Origin: JBCBGF01 sp039820585
GTDB taxonomy: Bacteria; Pseudomonadota; Alphaproteobacteria; Rhodobacterales; Rhodobacteraceae
DNA: 64,000 bases
Assembly: GCA_039820585.1 (NCBI GenBank)
Contig: JBCBPV010000006.1
Coordinates: 1 to 64,000, forward strand
Reading direction: 5' to 3'
Positions 32,358 to 41,268 of the stretch are shown piece by piece. The position numbers were made by a program, and so were the translations under genes. How positions within the stretch are numbered: the first letter of the stretch is position 1; each line of letters starts with the position of its first letter. Under the pieces are notes generated by a model, which saw only the letters and a list, made by a program, of their open reading frames with translations, did no database searches and had not been told where the DNA came from.

Positions 32358-33290
32358 GTGACACCTGACTTCATTATCGGCGGCGCGCCGAAATGCGGCA
32401 CGACCTCGTTGCATCAGGTGCTGGACCAGCATCCCGATCTTTGGGTCGCGAAGAACGAGGTCTATTTTTACGACGCCGATGACCCTATCGCCCATGGCGA
32501 CTTTCTGTCCGTAGAAAACGGTCAACTGAAGTGGCGCGACCCGAAGGATCCCGCGTTTCAGGTTTGGTATGCAAATCGTTTTGCCGATGCCCCTAAGGGC
32601 GCGTTGGTGGGCGAAGACACCACGACCTACCTGATGTCAGAGGTCGCCGCCGCGCGGATCAAGACCGCCGCCCCGGACACGAAGATGATTTTCATGCTAC
32701 GCGACCCGGTGAAGCGGGCCGTATCGCAATATTGGCACCTGCTGCGCAGCGGTCGGACATGGCTGTCCTTTGAAGAGGCGCTCAGCACCGAGCGATCAAT
32801 CATTCAGGGCTCTACCTACGCCCCGTCGCTGCGGCGGTATCTGGACCTGTTTGGGTCTGCACAGGTGCATGTGGTGTTGTTTGAGGCGTTCAAGTCCGAC
32901 ATGCAGGCGACCGTAACGGGGGTAACCGACTATCTGGGGGCGGCTCCGTTGGATGTTGCGACAGTTGAGACCTGGCATAACAAGACCAAATACCCCTCCC
33001 ATGCCCGCACCTTGCGGCGCGCCAACCGGGTTGGCCGCCCGCTGGTCGCCTATCGATATGCCGGGCATTTCGGAGGGGATGCACCACTCAAAGCGCGGCT
33101 CGCGCATCGGGGCTATCGGCGCTGGCACCGTTATGTCACCAATCGGATCCTGATTGAGGATACCCCACCAGACGTCGTTCAGCCACGCACCTTGGACTAT
33201 CTGACCCGCCACCTGTCCGACCGGAACACCGGGCTGTCCGAAATGCTGGGCAAAGACCTCAGCACCTTATGGCCCGGCTTCACCGGTTAG
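32358..33290 (+). CDS. PAPS-dependent sulfotransferase family protein
   Basis: A 310-residue sulfotransferase. The 5'-phosphosulfate loop is IIGGAPKCGTTSLHQVL near the N-terminus, and the 3'-phosphate-binding motif is MLRDPVKRAVSQYWH near residue 115. Both are intact, so transfer of sulfate from PAPS to an alcohol or amine acceptor is expected. The acceptor is unknown; in bacteria such enzymes modify glycans, lipids or small metabolites. No glycosyltransferase or transport genes are adjacent. Its stop overlaps the pgi stop on the other strand by two bases. Confidence 0.88.
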   Translation: MTPDFIIGGAPKCGTTSLHQVLDQHPDLWVAKNEVYFYDADDPIAHGDFLSVENGQLKWRDPKDPAFQVWYANRFADAPKGALVGEDTTTYLMSEVAAARIKTAAPDTKMIFMLRDPVKRAVSQYWHLLRSGRTWLSFEEALSTERSIIQGSTYAPSLRRYLDLFGSAQVHVVLFEAFKSDMQATVTGVTDYLGAAPLDVATVETWHNKTKYPSHARTLRRANRVGRPLVAYRYAGHFGGDAPLKARLAHRGYRRWHRYVTNRILIEDTPPDVVQPRTLDYLTRHLSDRNTGLSEMLGKDLSTLWPGFTG

Positions 33291-34903
33291 CCGCCGTGCC
33301 GCTGCACCGTCTCCACCAGCCGCGCAGTTGATGGATCGAGGTCGCTGGCATCGGCCTGACCGGCCACCACAGGCTCTAGCGACTTGGCCAATTCCTTACC
33401 CAACTCGACGCCCCACTGGTCGTAGGAGTTTATGCCCAGCATCACCCCCTCTACGAACACCCGATGTTCGTAAAGTGCAACGATCTGCCCCAAAACAAAG
33501 GGTGTGAGGCGCGGATATATCAGCATTGTGCTAGGCCGATTGCCCCGAAACACCCGGTGGCGGGCCTGCCTGTCCCGTTCCGCACCCTCAAACCCGGCCT
33601 TTTCCATCATCGCTTTCGCCGTCTCCAGCGACCGCCCGACCATAAGTGCCTGCGCCTGCGCAAGACAGTTCGCAACGAGCAGCTGATGCTGATGCGCCAA
33701 CTCGTCATGGTGCCCGGTGGCCCCCACCATGAACTCACACGGCACCACGCCCGTGCCCTGGTGGATCAGTTGATAAAACGCATGCTGACCGTTGGTGCCG
33801 GGCTCCCCCCAGACAATGGGCCCGGTGACCGCGGCTGCATCATCGCCGTCCATGGTGACGCCTTTGCCGTTTGACTCCATCTCCAACTGCTGAAGATACG
33901 CAGGCAAGCGTGACAACCTCTGTTCATAGGGCAGAACCGCGCGGGTCGGATACCCGCAGCCCTGGTGATGCCAGATCCCCGTGAGCGCCAGCATGACAGG
34001 CAGGCTCTCAAGCGGTTCTGCCGCGCGGAAATGCGTGTCCATCGCCTGACCTCCGCGCAGAAACGCGCGGAATGCCTCGGCCCCGATGGCCAACATTAGC
34101 GACAGGCCGATAGGCCCCCACATCGAATAGCGCCCGCCAACCCAATCCTCGAACCCGAACACCCGCTCAGGTGCGATTCCAAAAGCCGCCGTCTTATCGA
34201 CCGCGCTCGACAGGGCCGCAAAATGTCCGCCTGCATCGGCGTCGTCCACGGCATCGGCCAACCACCGACGGGCCGTTTCAGCGTTTGTCATCGTCTCAAT
34301 GGTCGTAAAGGTTTTCGAGGCCACGATCACCAGCGTCGTCTCGGTCGACAACCCCTTCAGCACATCAAAAATATGCGCGCCATCCACATTCGATACGAAA
34401 TGACAGCGCGGCCCGTCGTGATAGGGTGCCAGCGCCAGCGTCGCCATGGCCGGGCCCAGATCCGACCCGCCGATCCCGATGTTCACAACGTCTGTGAAAC
34501 GCGCACCGCCCGGCGCGGTGATCCCGCCGTCGCGCACGCCCTCGGCAAACGCCTCCATCCGCGCCAGCGTGTGCAAAACGCCGGGCATGACATCCATCCC
34601 ATCCACAACCACCGGCCCGCCATCAAGGTTGCGCAGCGCCGTGTGCAGAACTGCGCGCCCTTCGGTCTCATTGATCCTTGCGCCTGCAAACATCGCCTCG
34701 CGTCGGGCTGGCACTTGCGCCTCGGTGTACATCGACACAAGCAAATCGCGGTCTGCCGCCGTCATCGTCGTCTTCGCGTAGTCAAACAGCAGATCGCCCG
34801 CTTCAACCGAAAACGCCTCAGCCCGGGCACCATCCGCCAAAAGATCGGCAATGCGCCGCCCCTCGGCCGCGCGCGCCGCCGCCTTCAAGTCTTGCCAGGT
34901 CAT
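33287..34903 (-). CDS. pgi: Glucose-6-phosphate isomerase Pgi
   Basis: Interconverts glucose-6-phosphate and fructose-6-phosphate. The 538-residue protein has VNIGIGGSDLGPAMATLAL, VIVASKTFTTIETMTNA, FGFEDWVGGRYSMWGPIGL (PGI signature 1-type), GVVPCEFMVGATGHHDELAHQHQL, and GVMLGINSYDQWGVELGKELAKSL (signature 2-type). The start at 34903 (MTWQDLKAAAR) is 4 bp after the pgl stop with GGCGGAG as ribosome site; an open extension to 34960 lies inside pgl. Last gene of zwf-pgl-pgi, where it can recycle fructose-6-phosphate into the Entner-Doudoroff route. Confidence 0.96.
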   Translation of the reverse strand: MTWQDLKAAARAAEGRRIADLLADGARAEAFSVEAGDLLFDYAKTTMTAADRDLLVSMYTEAQVPARREAMFAGARINETEGRAVLHTALRNLDGGPVVVDGMDVMPGVLHTLARMEAFAEGVRDGGITAPGGARFTDVVNIGIGGSDLGPAMATLALAPYHDGPRCHFVSNVDGAHIFDVLKGLSTETTLVIVASKTFTTIETMTNAETARRWLADAVDDADAGGHFAALSSAVDKTAAFGIAPERVFGFEDWVGGRYSMWGPIGLSLMLAIGAEAFRAFLRGGQAMDTHFRAAEPLESLPVMLALTGIWHHQGCGYPTRAVLPYEQRLSRLPAYLQQLEMESNGKGVTMDGDDAAAVTGPIVWGEPGTNGQHAFYQLIHQGTGVVPCEFMVGATGHHDELAHQHQLLVANCLAQAQALMVGRSLETAKAMMEKAGFEGAERDRQARHRVFRGNRPSTMLIYPRLTPFVLGQIVALYEHRVFVEGVMLGINSYDQWGVELGKELAKSLEPVVAGQADASDLDPSTARLVETVQRHGG

Positions 34904-34907
34904 GCTG

Positions 34908-35579
34908 CTACTCCGCCCAATGCACGGTTGCGTCGCTCCAAACCGCACGGATCGGCGCATCTTGCCGTTTGGCCTGACGTGCGCGTTCCAGTGCTTTGCG
35001 CTTCTCCGCTCCTGTAATCAGCACATGTTTCGACATCGCCCCGTTCAGAACCGGCGCGGTCAATGTGATCCTTGGTTCAGGCGCCCCAGGTGCGCGCATC
35101 GCCATCAATGCAGGCGCGCCCTCTTGCAAAGCAGGCGCCAGGTTGTCTGCGCCCGGAAACAGCGAGGCTGTGTGCCCATCGGCCCCCATGCCCAGCAAAA
35201 GCACCGAAATCGGCAGGTTCGGCAGCAAAGCAGCGATCAGTTCGTCCAACACCTCTTCCGGCTCATCCGCCTCGCGGTACAAAGGTACCACATGCGCCAT
35301 CGCCGCCCGTTCCACCATCAGCCTTTCGCGCAACAGCCGCGTGTTCGACCGCGGCGAGGTTTCCGGCACCCAACGCTCATCGGTCAGCATGATATTGATC
35401 CGGTCCCAGTGCAGGTCTGTCCCGCAGAGCGTGTCAAACACCGGCCCCGGCGTCGTTCCACCCGGCACCGCCAGAGTCGCGGTGTCATGGGTCAGAAGCG
35501 TGTTCTTCAGCTCCCCCGCCAACTGGTTGGCGAGGTTCATCATCATCATTTCCTGATCGGGATATTCTACAAGTCTCAT
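34908..35579 (-). CDS. pgl: 6-phosphogluconolactonase Pgl (DevB type)
   Basis: Hydrolyses 6-phosphogluconolactone to 6-phosphogluconate. The 223-residue protein has LAVPGGTTPGPVFDTL, INIMLTDERWVPETSPRSN, VLLLGMGADGHTASLFPG and the C-terminal LTAPVLNGAMSKHVLITGAEKRKAL, all DevB-type features. It overlaps the zwf stop by 4 bp and precedes pgi by 4 bp, a tightly coupled operon. Confidence 0.96.
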   Translation of the reverse strand: MRLVEYPDQEMMMMNLANQLAGELKNTLLTHDTATLAVPGGTTPGPVFDTLCGTDLHWDRINIMLTDERWVPETSPRSNTRLLRERLMVERAAMAHVVPLYREADEPEEVLDELIAALLPNLPISVLLLGMGADGHTASLFPGADNLAPALQEGAPALMAMRAPGAPEPRITLTAPVLNGAMSKHVLITGAEKRKALERARQAKRQDAPIRAVWSDATVHWAE

Positions 35580-37030
35580 ATCTTGAGGTCTCGCCAGCGG
35601 CGGGTGTCCTTGTGCAAAAGCATCAGCGCATCCTCCGGCCCCGAAGAGCCCGGCTCGTAGAGTTTGGGCTTATCGCCCCGCTGCGTCCACCCCTCAATGA
35701 TCGGATCGGTCCAGGCCCAGGCGGCCTCCACCTCGTCGCCGCGCATGAACAGCGTTTGGTTGCCCCGGATCACATCCATGATAAGGCGCTCGTAGGCATC
35801 GGGCACGTCTTCACCGTTCTGCCCCAGCGCATCCGCGAACGTCATGTCCAATGGAACCTCGATCAGGCGCATACCGCCCGGCCCCGGTTCCTTGATCGTC
35901 ACGCGTAGATCCATACCTTCATTGGGCTGCAATCGGATCGTCAGCTCGTTGGCATTGGCCCCGGCGTCTTCATCAAAGATCGAATGCGGTGGCTCTTTGA
36001 AGCGCACAACAATCTCGGACAGGCGCGATTTCATGCGCTTACCGGTTCGCAGGTAGAACGGCGTGCCGTTCCAGCGCCAGTTAGCAATGTGCAGCTTCAT
36101 CGCGATGAAGCTCTCGGTGGTGCTATCGGGATTTTCCGCATGCTCGACATACGCCGCGTCATCATCATCGGCGCCGTATTGACCACGCACGATGTCCCCG
36201 GCCACCGGCGTCTCCAGCGCACGGATCACCTTCAGCTTCTCATCGCGCACCGCGTCGGGATCGAATTTCGACGGGGGTTCCATCGCGGTCAGGCACAACA
36301 GTTGCATCAGGTGGTTCTGGATCATGTCCCGCATGGCTCCAGACTTGTCATAATACCCCCCGCGCCCACCGACGCTGACCGTCTCGGCGACCGTGATCTG
36401 GACATGGTCGATGTATTGGGCGTTCCACAAGGGCTCAAACAGAATGTTGCCGAAGCGAACCGCCATCAGGTTTTGAACCGTCTCTTTGCCCAGGTAATGG
36501 TCGATCCGGTAGATCTGTGTTTCATCAAAATACTGCGCCAGGCTGGCATTCAGCGCGTTGGCACTGGCCAGATCGTGGCCAAACGGCTTTTCAACGACGA
36601 TCCGGCATTCCCCGCCTGCGAGCTTATATTTGTGCAGCCGTTCGGCCAACGCCCCAAACAGCGCCGGACCGACCGAGAAATAAAAGGCGCGTATCACGCC
36701 ATCGCGCATCATCGCGTGCAGGTCTTTCCACCCCCCCGTCCCCGTCGCATCGATTGGCACATATTCCAGCCGCTCCAGAAACCCCGCGACATCCTTCGCC
36801 GTTCGCGACTTTTTCGGCACAAACTCTTCCAGCGCCTCGCGGATCATCGCCCGAAACCCATCAGAGTCCATGTCCGACCGGGCCGCACCAATAATCCGGG
36901 CGCCATCGGGCATCTGACCTGAGGCAAAGCGGCGAAACAGCCCCGGCAAGATCTTGCGCCGCGCAAGATCGCCCGTCCCACCGAAGATAACCAGATCGAA
37001 GGGATCAACAGGAATGACGCGAGAGACCAT
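35576..37030 (-). CDS. zwf: Glucose-6-phosphate 1-dehydrogenase Zwf
   Basis: NAD(P)-dependent oxidation of glucose-6-phosphate, the entry to the Entner-Doudoroff and pentose phosphate routes. The 484-residue protein has the Rossmann start LVIFGGTGDLARRKILPGL, the active-site motif IYRIDHYLGKETVQNLMAVRFGN, and conserved IVVEKPFGHDL and WRWNGTPFYLRTGKRM. First gene of zwf-pgl-pgi. The only upstream control sequence I recognise is the perfect LacI-type palindrome ending 20 bp before its ATG. Confidence 0.96.
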   Translation of the reverse strand: MVSRVIPVDPFDLVIFGGTGDLARRKILPGLFRRFASGQMPDGARIIGAARSDMDSDGFRAMIREALEEFVPKKSRTAKDVAGFLERLEYVPIDATGTGGWKDLHAMMRDGVIRAFYFSVGPALFGALAERLHKYKLAGGECRIVVEKPFGHDLASANALNASLAQYFDETQIYRIDHYLGKETVQNLMAVRFGNILFEPLWNAQYIDHVQITVAETVSVGGRGGYYDKSGAMRDMIQNHLMQLLCLTAMEPPSKFDPDAVRDEKLKVIRALETPVAGDIVRGQYGADDDDAAYVEHAENPDSTTESFIAMKLHIANWRWNGTPFYLRTGKRMKSRLSEIVVRFKEPPHSIFDEDAGANANELTIRLQPNEGMDLRVTIKEPGPGGMRLIEVPLDMTFADALGQNGEDVPDAYERLIMDVIRGNQTLFMRGDEVEAAWAWTDPIIEGWTQRGDKPKLYEPGSSGPEDALMLLHKDTRRWRDLKI

Positions 37031-37050
37031 GGCGGGGTCCTGAGTATTTT

Positions 37051-37062
37051 GTTAGCGCTAAC
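37051..37062. promoter_or_regulatory. LacI-family-type operator before zwf
   Basis: GTTAGCGCTAAC is a perfect 12-bp palindrome with the central CG step typical of LacI-family operators. It starts 21 bp upstream of the zwf start codon. At that place a bound repressor would block transcription of zwf-pgl-pgi. The regulator gene is not in the window. It is 145 bp from the divergent radical SAM gene. Confidence 0.6.
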
Positions 37063-37206
37063 GCACGTATCGTGAACCGATTACGCCCACGCGCAACGAT
37101 TGTCTACCATGGCGTCGCCGCTTCACAACTGCGTCAAAGCACCGGCGTGGGCTTTTCTTCGCCGAGCAAGACCCTTAGCGGTGTTCAGACGCAAGCGAGA
37201 GACCCG

Positions 37207-38160
37207 ATGAAAGATACGACAGCCGACCCAATAACATATGGCAAGTTCGAACATCCGCGGATCACCGCCAAGGGTGAAACCCGCGCGCGGGTCGCCCTGT
37301 CGAAGCCACAGACGCTGTGGTTCAACACCGGGACACTGTGCAACATCGAGTGTGCGAACTGCTATATCGAAAGCTCGCCGACCAATGATCGGCTGGTCTA
37401 TATCACCACGGCAGAGGTTGAGGATTACCTTGGCCAACTCACCGAACGCGGCTGGGGCGTGACCGAGATCGGCTTTACCGGGGGTGAGCCATTCATGAAC
37501 CCCCAGATCATCGACATGGCACGGGCAGCTTTGGGCCGGGGGTATGAGGTTTTGATCCTGACGAACGCCATGCGCCCGATGATGCGCCCAAATATGCAAG
37601 AGGGGCTCCTGGCGTTACAGGCCGACTACGGCGACAAGCTGACCCTGCGGATCTCGGTCGATCACTGGTCGGCGAAGCACCACGATGAAGAGCGTGGGAC
37701 AGGCAGCTTTGAGAAGACGCTGGACGGCATGCGCTGGCTGCGCGATGCCGGGATCCGCATGGCGGTCGCCGGCCGAACCGTGTGGAACGAAACCGATGCC
37801 GAAGCGCGCGCAGGCTATGCTGCACTTTACCAGCGCGAAGGCTTTAATATCGACGCGCACGACCCAGGAGTGACTGTTCTTTTCCCGGAAATGGATGAAA
37901 CCGCAGATGTCCCAGAGATCACAAACGATTGCTGGGGCATCCTGAACAAATCCCCCCATGACGTGATGTGCGCGTCATCGCGCATGGTCGTCAAACGCCG
38001 CGGCGCCGATCAGCCCGCGGTCGTTGCGTGCACGCTCTTGGCCTATGCGCCCGAGTTTGAACTGGGCGAAACCCTGGCGGACGCAGAGCGGGCGGTCAAT
38101 CTCAACCACCCGCACTGTGCCAAGTTCTGCGTCCTTGGCGGGGCCAGCTGTTCAGCCTAG
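37207..38160 (+). CDS. Radical SAM protein with C-terminal cysteine cluster, substrate unknown
   Basis: A 317-residue radical SAM enzyme. The 4Fe-4S/SAM motif CX3CX2C is Cys45, Cys49, Cys52 in TGTLCNIECANCYIES, and IGFTGGEPFMNPQ is the GGEP SAM-binding motif. The C-terminal third carries further cysteines (CWGILN, MCASS, VACTLL, HCAKFCVLGGASCS), a pattern like SPASM/twitch auxiliary clusters used by peptide- or protein-modifying members. No precursor peptide, carrier or transport gene is recognisable nearby. I start it at 37207 (MKDTTADPITYG) rather than at an unsupported ATG at 37072. It is divergent from zwf. Confidence 0.87.
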   Translation: MKDTTADPITYGKFEHPRITAKGETRARVALSKPQTLWFNTGTLCNIECANCYIESSPTNDRLVYITTAEVEDYLGQLTERGWGVTEIGFTGGEPFMNPQIIDMARAALGRGYEVLILTNAMRPMMRPNMQEGLLALQADYGDKLTLRISVDHWSAKHHDEERGTGSFEKTLDGMRWLRDAGIRMAVAGRTVWNETDAEARAGYAALYQREGFNIDAHDPGVTVLFPEMDETADVPEITNDCWGILNKSPHDVMCASSRMVVKRRGADQPAVVACTLLAYAPEFELGETLADAERAVNLNHPHCAKFCVLGGASCSA

Positions 38161-38170
38161 GCCCCGCGGT

Positions 38171-38752
38171 TTACACCGTCTCTGACTGCAACTCACGCAC
38201 CGTCGTGCCATAGCCGCCGTCGCGCAGGTAGGCCTGCTCGGAAGCAGGCGTCTCACGCTCCAGCACGTCATTGCGATACGGGAACCGGCCAAACTTGCGA
38301 ATGACCTCGCGATGCGCCTTGGCGTGCAGAAGGTTCGACTCACCATGTTTGGGCATTCGCGTCAGGATCAACCGCACGGACCGCTCCTGATCGGCCAGGC
38401 ATTCAGAATGCATCAGCGGCAGATAGTAAAACTGCCGGGCCGGTTCATCAATCCGCGTGTCCCAGCCTTTGGCAATCGCCGACTTGGCCGCCGCCCGAGC
38501 GACCGCATCGGTGGCAAAGGCTTTGGCCGTGTCACGGAACATGTTGCGCGGGAACTGGTCGGTCAGAATGATATAGGCCAGCGTCCCACTGGGATATGTC
38601 AGCCACAGCGACAGCGCGCCATCGCAGGCCGCGTTCCAAGTCGCTTCGAACTTATTACGGATCTCGGCATCCAAGGCGTCGCCGCCCTTGTACCAACTCT
38701 CGTGCCCTACTTCGTCCAACCAGTAGGACAGCACGTCTTCCGGGTTAACCAT
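38171..38752 (-). CDS. DUF924 family protein
   Basis: A 193-residue helical, TPR-like protein of the DUF924 family: DVLSYWLDEVG, AYIILTDQFPRNMFRDTAKAF, ARQFYYLPLMHSE and FGRFPYRNDVLERE. The family is widespread in proteobacteria and eukaryotes and has no established function. Convergent to the radical SAM gene with 10 bp between stops, and 79 bp from the downstream MFS gene's end. Confidence 0.9.
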   Translation of the reverse strand: MVNPEDVLSYWLDEVGHESWYKGGDALDAEIRNKFEATWNAACDGALSLWLTYPSGTLAYIILTDQFPRNMFRDTAKAFATDAVARAAAKSAIAKGWDTRIDEPARQFYYLPLMHSECLADQERSVRLILTRMPKHGESNLLHAKAHREVIRKFGRFPYRNDVLERETPASEQAYLRDGGYGTTVRELQSETV

Positions 38753-38831
38753 TACACAGGGTCCTCTACTCTCAACACCCAGACATGAATGAGCGTTACA
38801 AATCTTTTACGTATACTCAACACAAACATTG

Positions 38832-40121
38832 TCACGCCCGGGTATCTGTTGCGGTTTCGTCGACAGCATCGCTGCCTGCCTCTTCGATATTTTCTGCGTA
38901 GTACTCCTGCGCGACCTCAACGGCGACCGAAGTGGCCACAGGGGTAAGCGGTGCGTAGGACGCCGTGTCTTCTGTGGACACGGTTGCGGGACGGCGGGTC
39001 ATCCGCCAGGCGGCATAGGCGCCCGTGGCCGTCATCAACAGCGCCACGAACATCCAAAAGCCATGCGGCCCGATGACCCCCATCATCCAGCCGGTAATAA
39101 TCGGCCCGGCAATCGCGCCGCAGCCGTTGATAAAGATCAGCCCGCCCGAGGCGGCGGCCATGTCGTCGCCATCGAGGTAGTCGTTGGTATAGGCCAGAAG
39201 CAGCGCATAGAGCGGGTTTGACAGCCCCCCCACCAGGAAGGATACGCCCATCAGAACGACGAAAAACTCGTCGAACAGTGCCCCCGCCGCAGCGGCCACA
39301 CCGCCGCCCAGCGACACGAACATAATCAGGATGCGTCGGTCCATTCGGTCAGACATCCAGCCAATGGGGTACTGCAACAACAGGCCGCCCATATAAATCG
39401 CCGAGATAAAGGCCGAGATCTGCCCAACGCTGAGCCCCGCCTCGGTGCCATAGACCGCCGCCATGCCGAACTGGGCCGAGAACACGCCGCCCAGAAGGAA
39501 CACACCCACGCAGCCCAGTGGTGAGATCTGGTACAGCGCCTTCAGCGACAGGGCCTTGGTCGTCTCAAATGCAGGCGTCGGATTGATCGACAAAAGGATC
39601 GGTGCAAAGGATATTGAGACGAGGACGGAGGGGACAATGAACAAGATGAACCCCGCCGGATCCCCCAGCGCCACGATCCCCTGCGCCGCAGTGACGCCGG
39701 CCATCTGCACGATCAGGTACATCGACAGCGCCTTGCCGCGGTTCGAGTTGTCCACTGAGTTGTTGAGCCAGCTTTCCGCCGTCACGTAGACGCCTGAAAA
39801 GCAGAACCCGATCACCATCCGCAACAGCGCCCACGCCCACGGGTCGGTAATCGCGGGAAACAGGATCAGGGTGGCCGACACGAACGATCCCAGCGCCGCG
39901 AACACCCGCACATGGCCCACACGCCGGATCATCTCTGGGGCCATGCGCGAGCCGCCAAGGAACCCCACGAAATAGGCCGACATCACGATCGACATCTCGA
40001 AGGTCGAAAACCCTTCCAGCCCGCCCCGGATACCAAGGAGGGTGCCCTGCATGCCGTTGCCCAGCATCAGAAGCGTCAATCCCAGAAAGAGCGCCCAAGA
40101 GGAGCCCAGGACCTGTATCAT
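38832..40121 (-). CDS. MFS transporter, YcaD-like, with acidic C-terminal tail
   Basis: A 429-residue major facilitator with 12 predicted helices. GFLGGSRMAPEMIRRVGHVRVF matches the loop 2-3 motif region, and WLNNSVDNSNRGKALSMYLIV and PIGWMSDRMDRRILIM follow as in YcaD/UhpC-like uncharacterised members. The last ~45 residues form a hydrophilic acidic tail (EYYAENIEEAGSDAVDETA). Substrate unknown. The queA gene ends 91 bp upstream on the same strand. Confidence 0.85.
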   Translation of the reverse strand: MIQVLGSSWALFLGLTLLMLGNGMQGTLLGIRGGLEGFSTFEMSIVMSAYFVGFLGGSRMAPEMIRRVGHVRVFAALGSFVSATLILFPAITDPWAWALLRMVIGFCFSGVYVTAESWLNNSVDNSNRGKALSMYLIVQMAGVTAAQGIVALGDPAGFILFIVPSVLVSISFAPILLSINPTPAFETTKALSLKALYQISPLGCVGVFLLGGVFSAQFGMAAVYGTEAGLSVGQISAFISAIYMGGLLLQYPIGWMSDRMDRRILIMFVSLGGGVAAAAGALFDEFFVVLMGVSFLVGGLSNPLYALLLAYTNDYLDGDDMAAASGGLIFINGCGAIAGPIITGWMMGVIGPHGFWMFVALLMTATGAYAAWRMTRRPATVSTEDTASYAPLTPVATSVAVEVAQEYYAENIEEAGSDAVDETATDTRA

Positions 40122-40212
40122 CTGCCATGCCCTTATGTTGGCAGCTGCCCATCCCCGCTTATGGCGCGGGATTCGTATTGTCGGTCACTGTTGCGACGTC
40201 CGGGGGTCGCAA

Positions 40213-41268
40213 TCAACCGTCTGGAAACAGGATCGAGCTGTCGCCGTAGGAAAAGAAGCGGTATTCCGCCGCGATGGCGTGGGCATAGATCTCCATGATC
40301 CGATCCCGCCCCATCAGCGCCGAGACCAGCATCATCAATGTCGACTTGGGCAGGTGGAAATTCGTCATCAGCGCATCGGCGATCCGAAAGCGGAACCCCG
40401 GCGTGATGAAGATATCCGTCTCACCAACCCACGGGCACAACGTGCGGTCCGCTTGACCTGCGCTTTCCAGAAGACGAAGCGCAGTGGTGCCCACCGGAAT
40501 GATACGGCCCCCTGCCGCGCGGGTTTCGTTGATCTGGTCCGCCGCGGGGCCCGTGATCTCACCCCATTCGGAATGCATTTTGTGTTCGCTCACATCGTCG
40601 ACCTTCACCGGCAGGAAGGTGCCCGCGCCCACATGCAGCGTCACATGGGTGGTCTCAACGCCCCGCTGTGCCAAAGCCGCCATCAGCGCCTTGTCAAAGT
40701 GCAGCGATGCCGTGGGGGCCGCTACCGCTCCGGACCGTTTGGCCCAGATCGTCTGATAGTCCTCGCGGTCCTGCGCATCGGCGCGGCGCTTGGCCTCGAT
40801 GTAAGGCGGCAGGGGCATGTTTCCCGCCGCCGCAAGCGCGGCATCGAAGTCATCGCCTGTCAAATTAAACTCTAGCGTGGCCGCGCCATCCGCCCGGCCG
40901 GTGACTGTCGCCGACAGATCGCTTGAGAAGACAATCCGCTCGCCATCGCGAACCTTTTTCAAGGGCTTCAGCAGCGCACGCCATGCGCCATTTGCTAGTG
41001 GCTCCAACAAAGTGGCCTCGATCCGCGCCTCCGTCATTCCCTCAGCCCCATCGCGCGCGCGGGTCCCCGACAGGCGGGCGGGGATCACACGGGTGTCGTT
41101 CAGCACCAGCCTGTCGCCGGGCCGCAGCACATCGGGCAAATCATAGACATGCCGGTCCGCAACGCCGTGCCCCCGCGCCACAAGTAGCCGCGCCGAAGAT
41201 CGCGGCTTGGCCGGGCGCGTCGCGATCAGCTGCTCTGGCAGGTCGAAATCGAAGTCACTCAGTTTCAA
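40213..41268 (-). CDS. queA: S-adenosylmethionine:tRNA ribosyltransferase-isomerase QueA
   Basis: Penultimate enzyme of queuosine synthesis, transferring the ribosyl part of SAM to 7-aminomethyl-7-deazaguanine in tRNA. The 351-residue protein has LSDFDFDLPEQLIATRPAKPRSSARLL at the N-terminus, LNDTRVIPARLSG, HVGAGTFLPVKVDD, EWGEI and TNFHLPKSTLMMLVSALMG. Its start overlaps the stop of the large AsmA-like gene by 4 bp. No tgt gene is in the window. Confidence 0.95.
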   Translation of the reverse strand: MKLSDFDFDLPEQLIATRPAKPRSSARLLVARGHGVADRHVYDLPDVLRPGDRLVLNDTRVIPARLSGTRARDGAEGMTEARIEATLLEPLANGAWRALLKPLKKVRDGERIVFSSDLSATVTGRADGAATLEFNLTGDDFDAALAAAGNMPLPPYIEAKRRADAQDREDYQTIWAKRSGAVAAPTASLHFDKALMAALAQRGVETTHVTLHVGAGTFLPVKVDDVSEHKMHSEWGEITGPAADQINETRAAGGRIIPVGTTALRLLESAGQADRTLCPWVGETDIFITPGFRFRIADALMTNFHLPKSTLMMLVSALMGRDRIMEIYAHAIAAEYRFFSYGDSSILFPDG

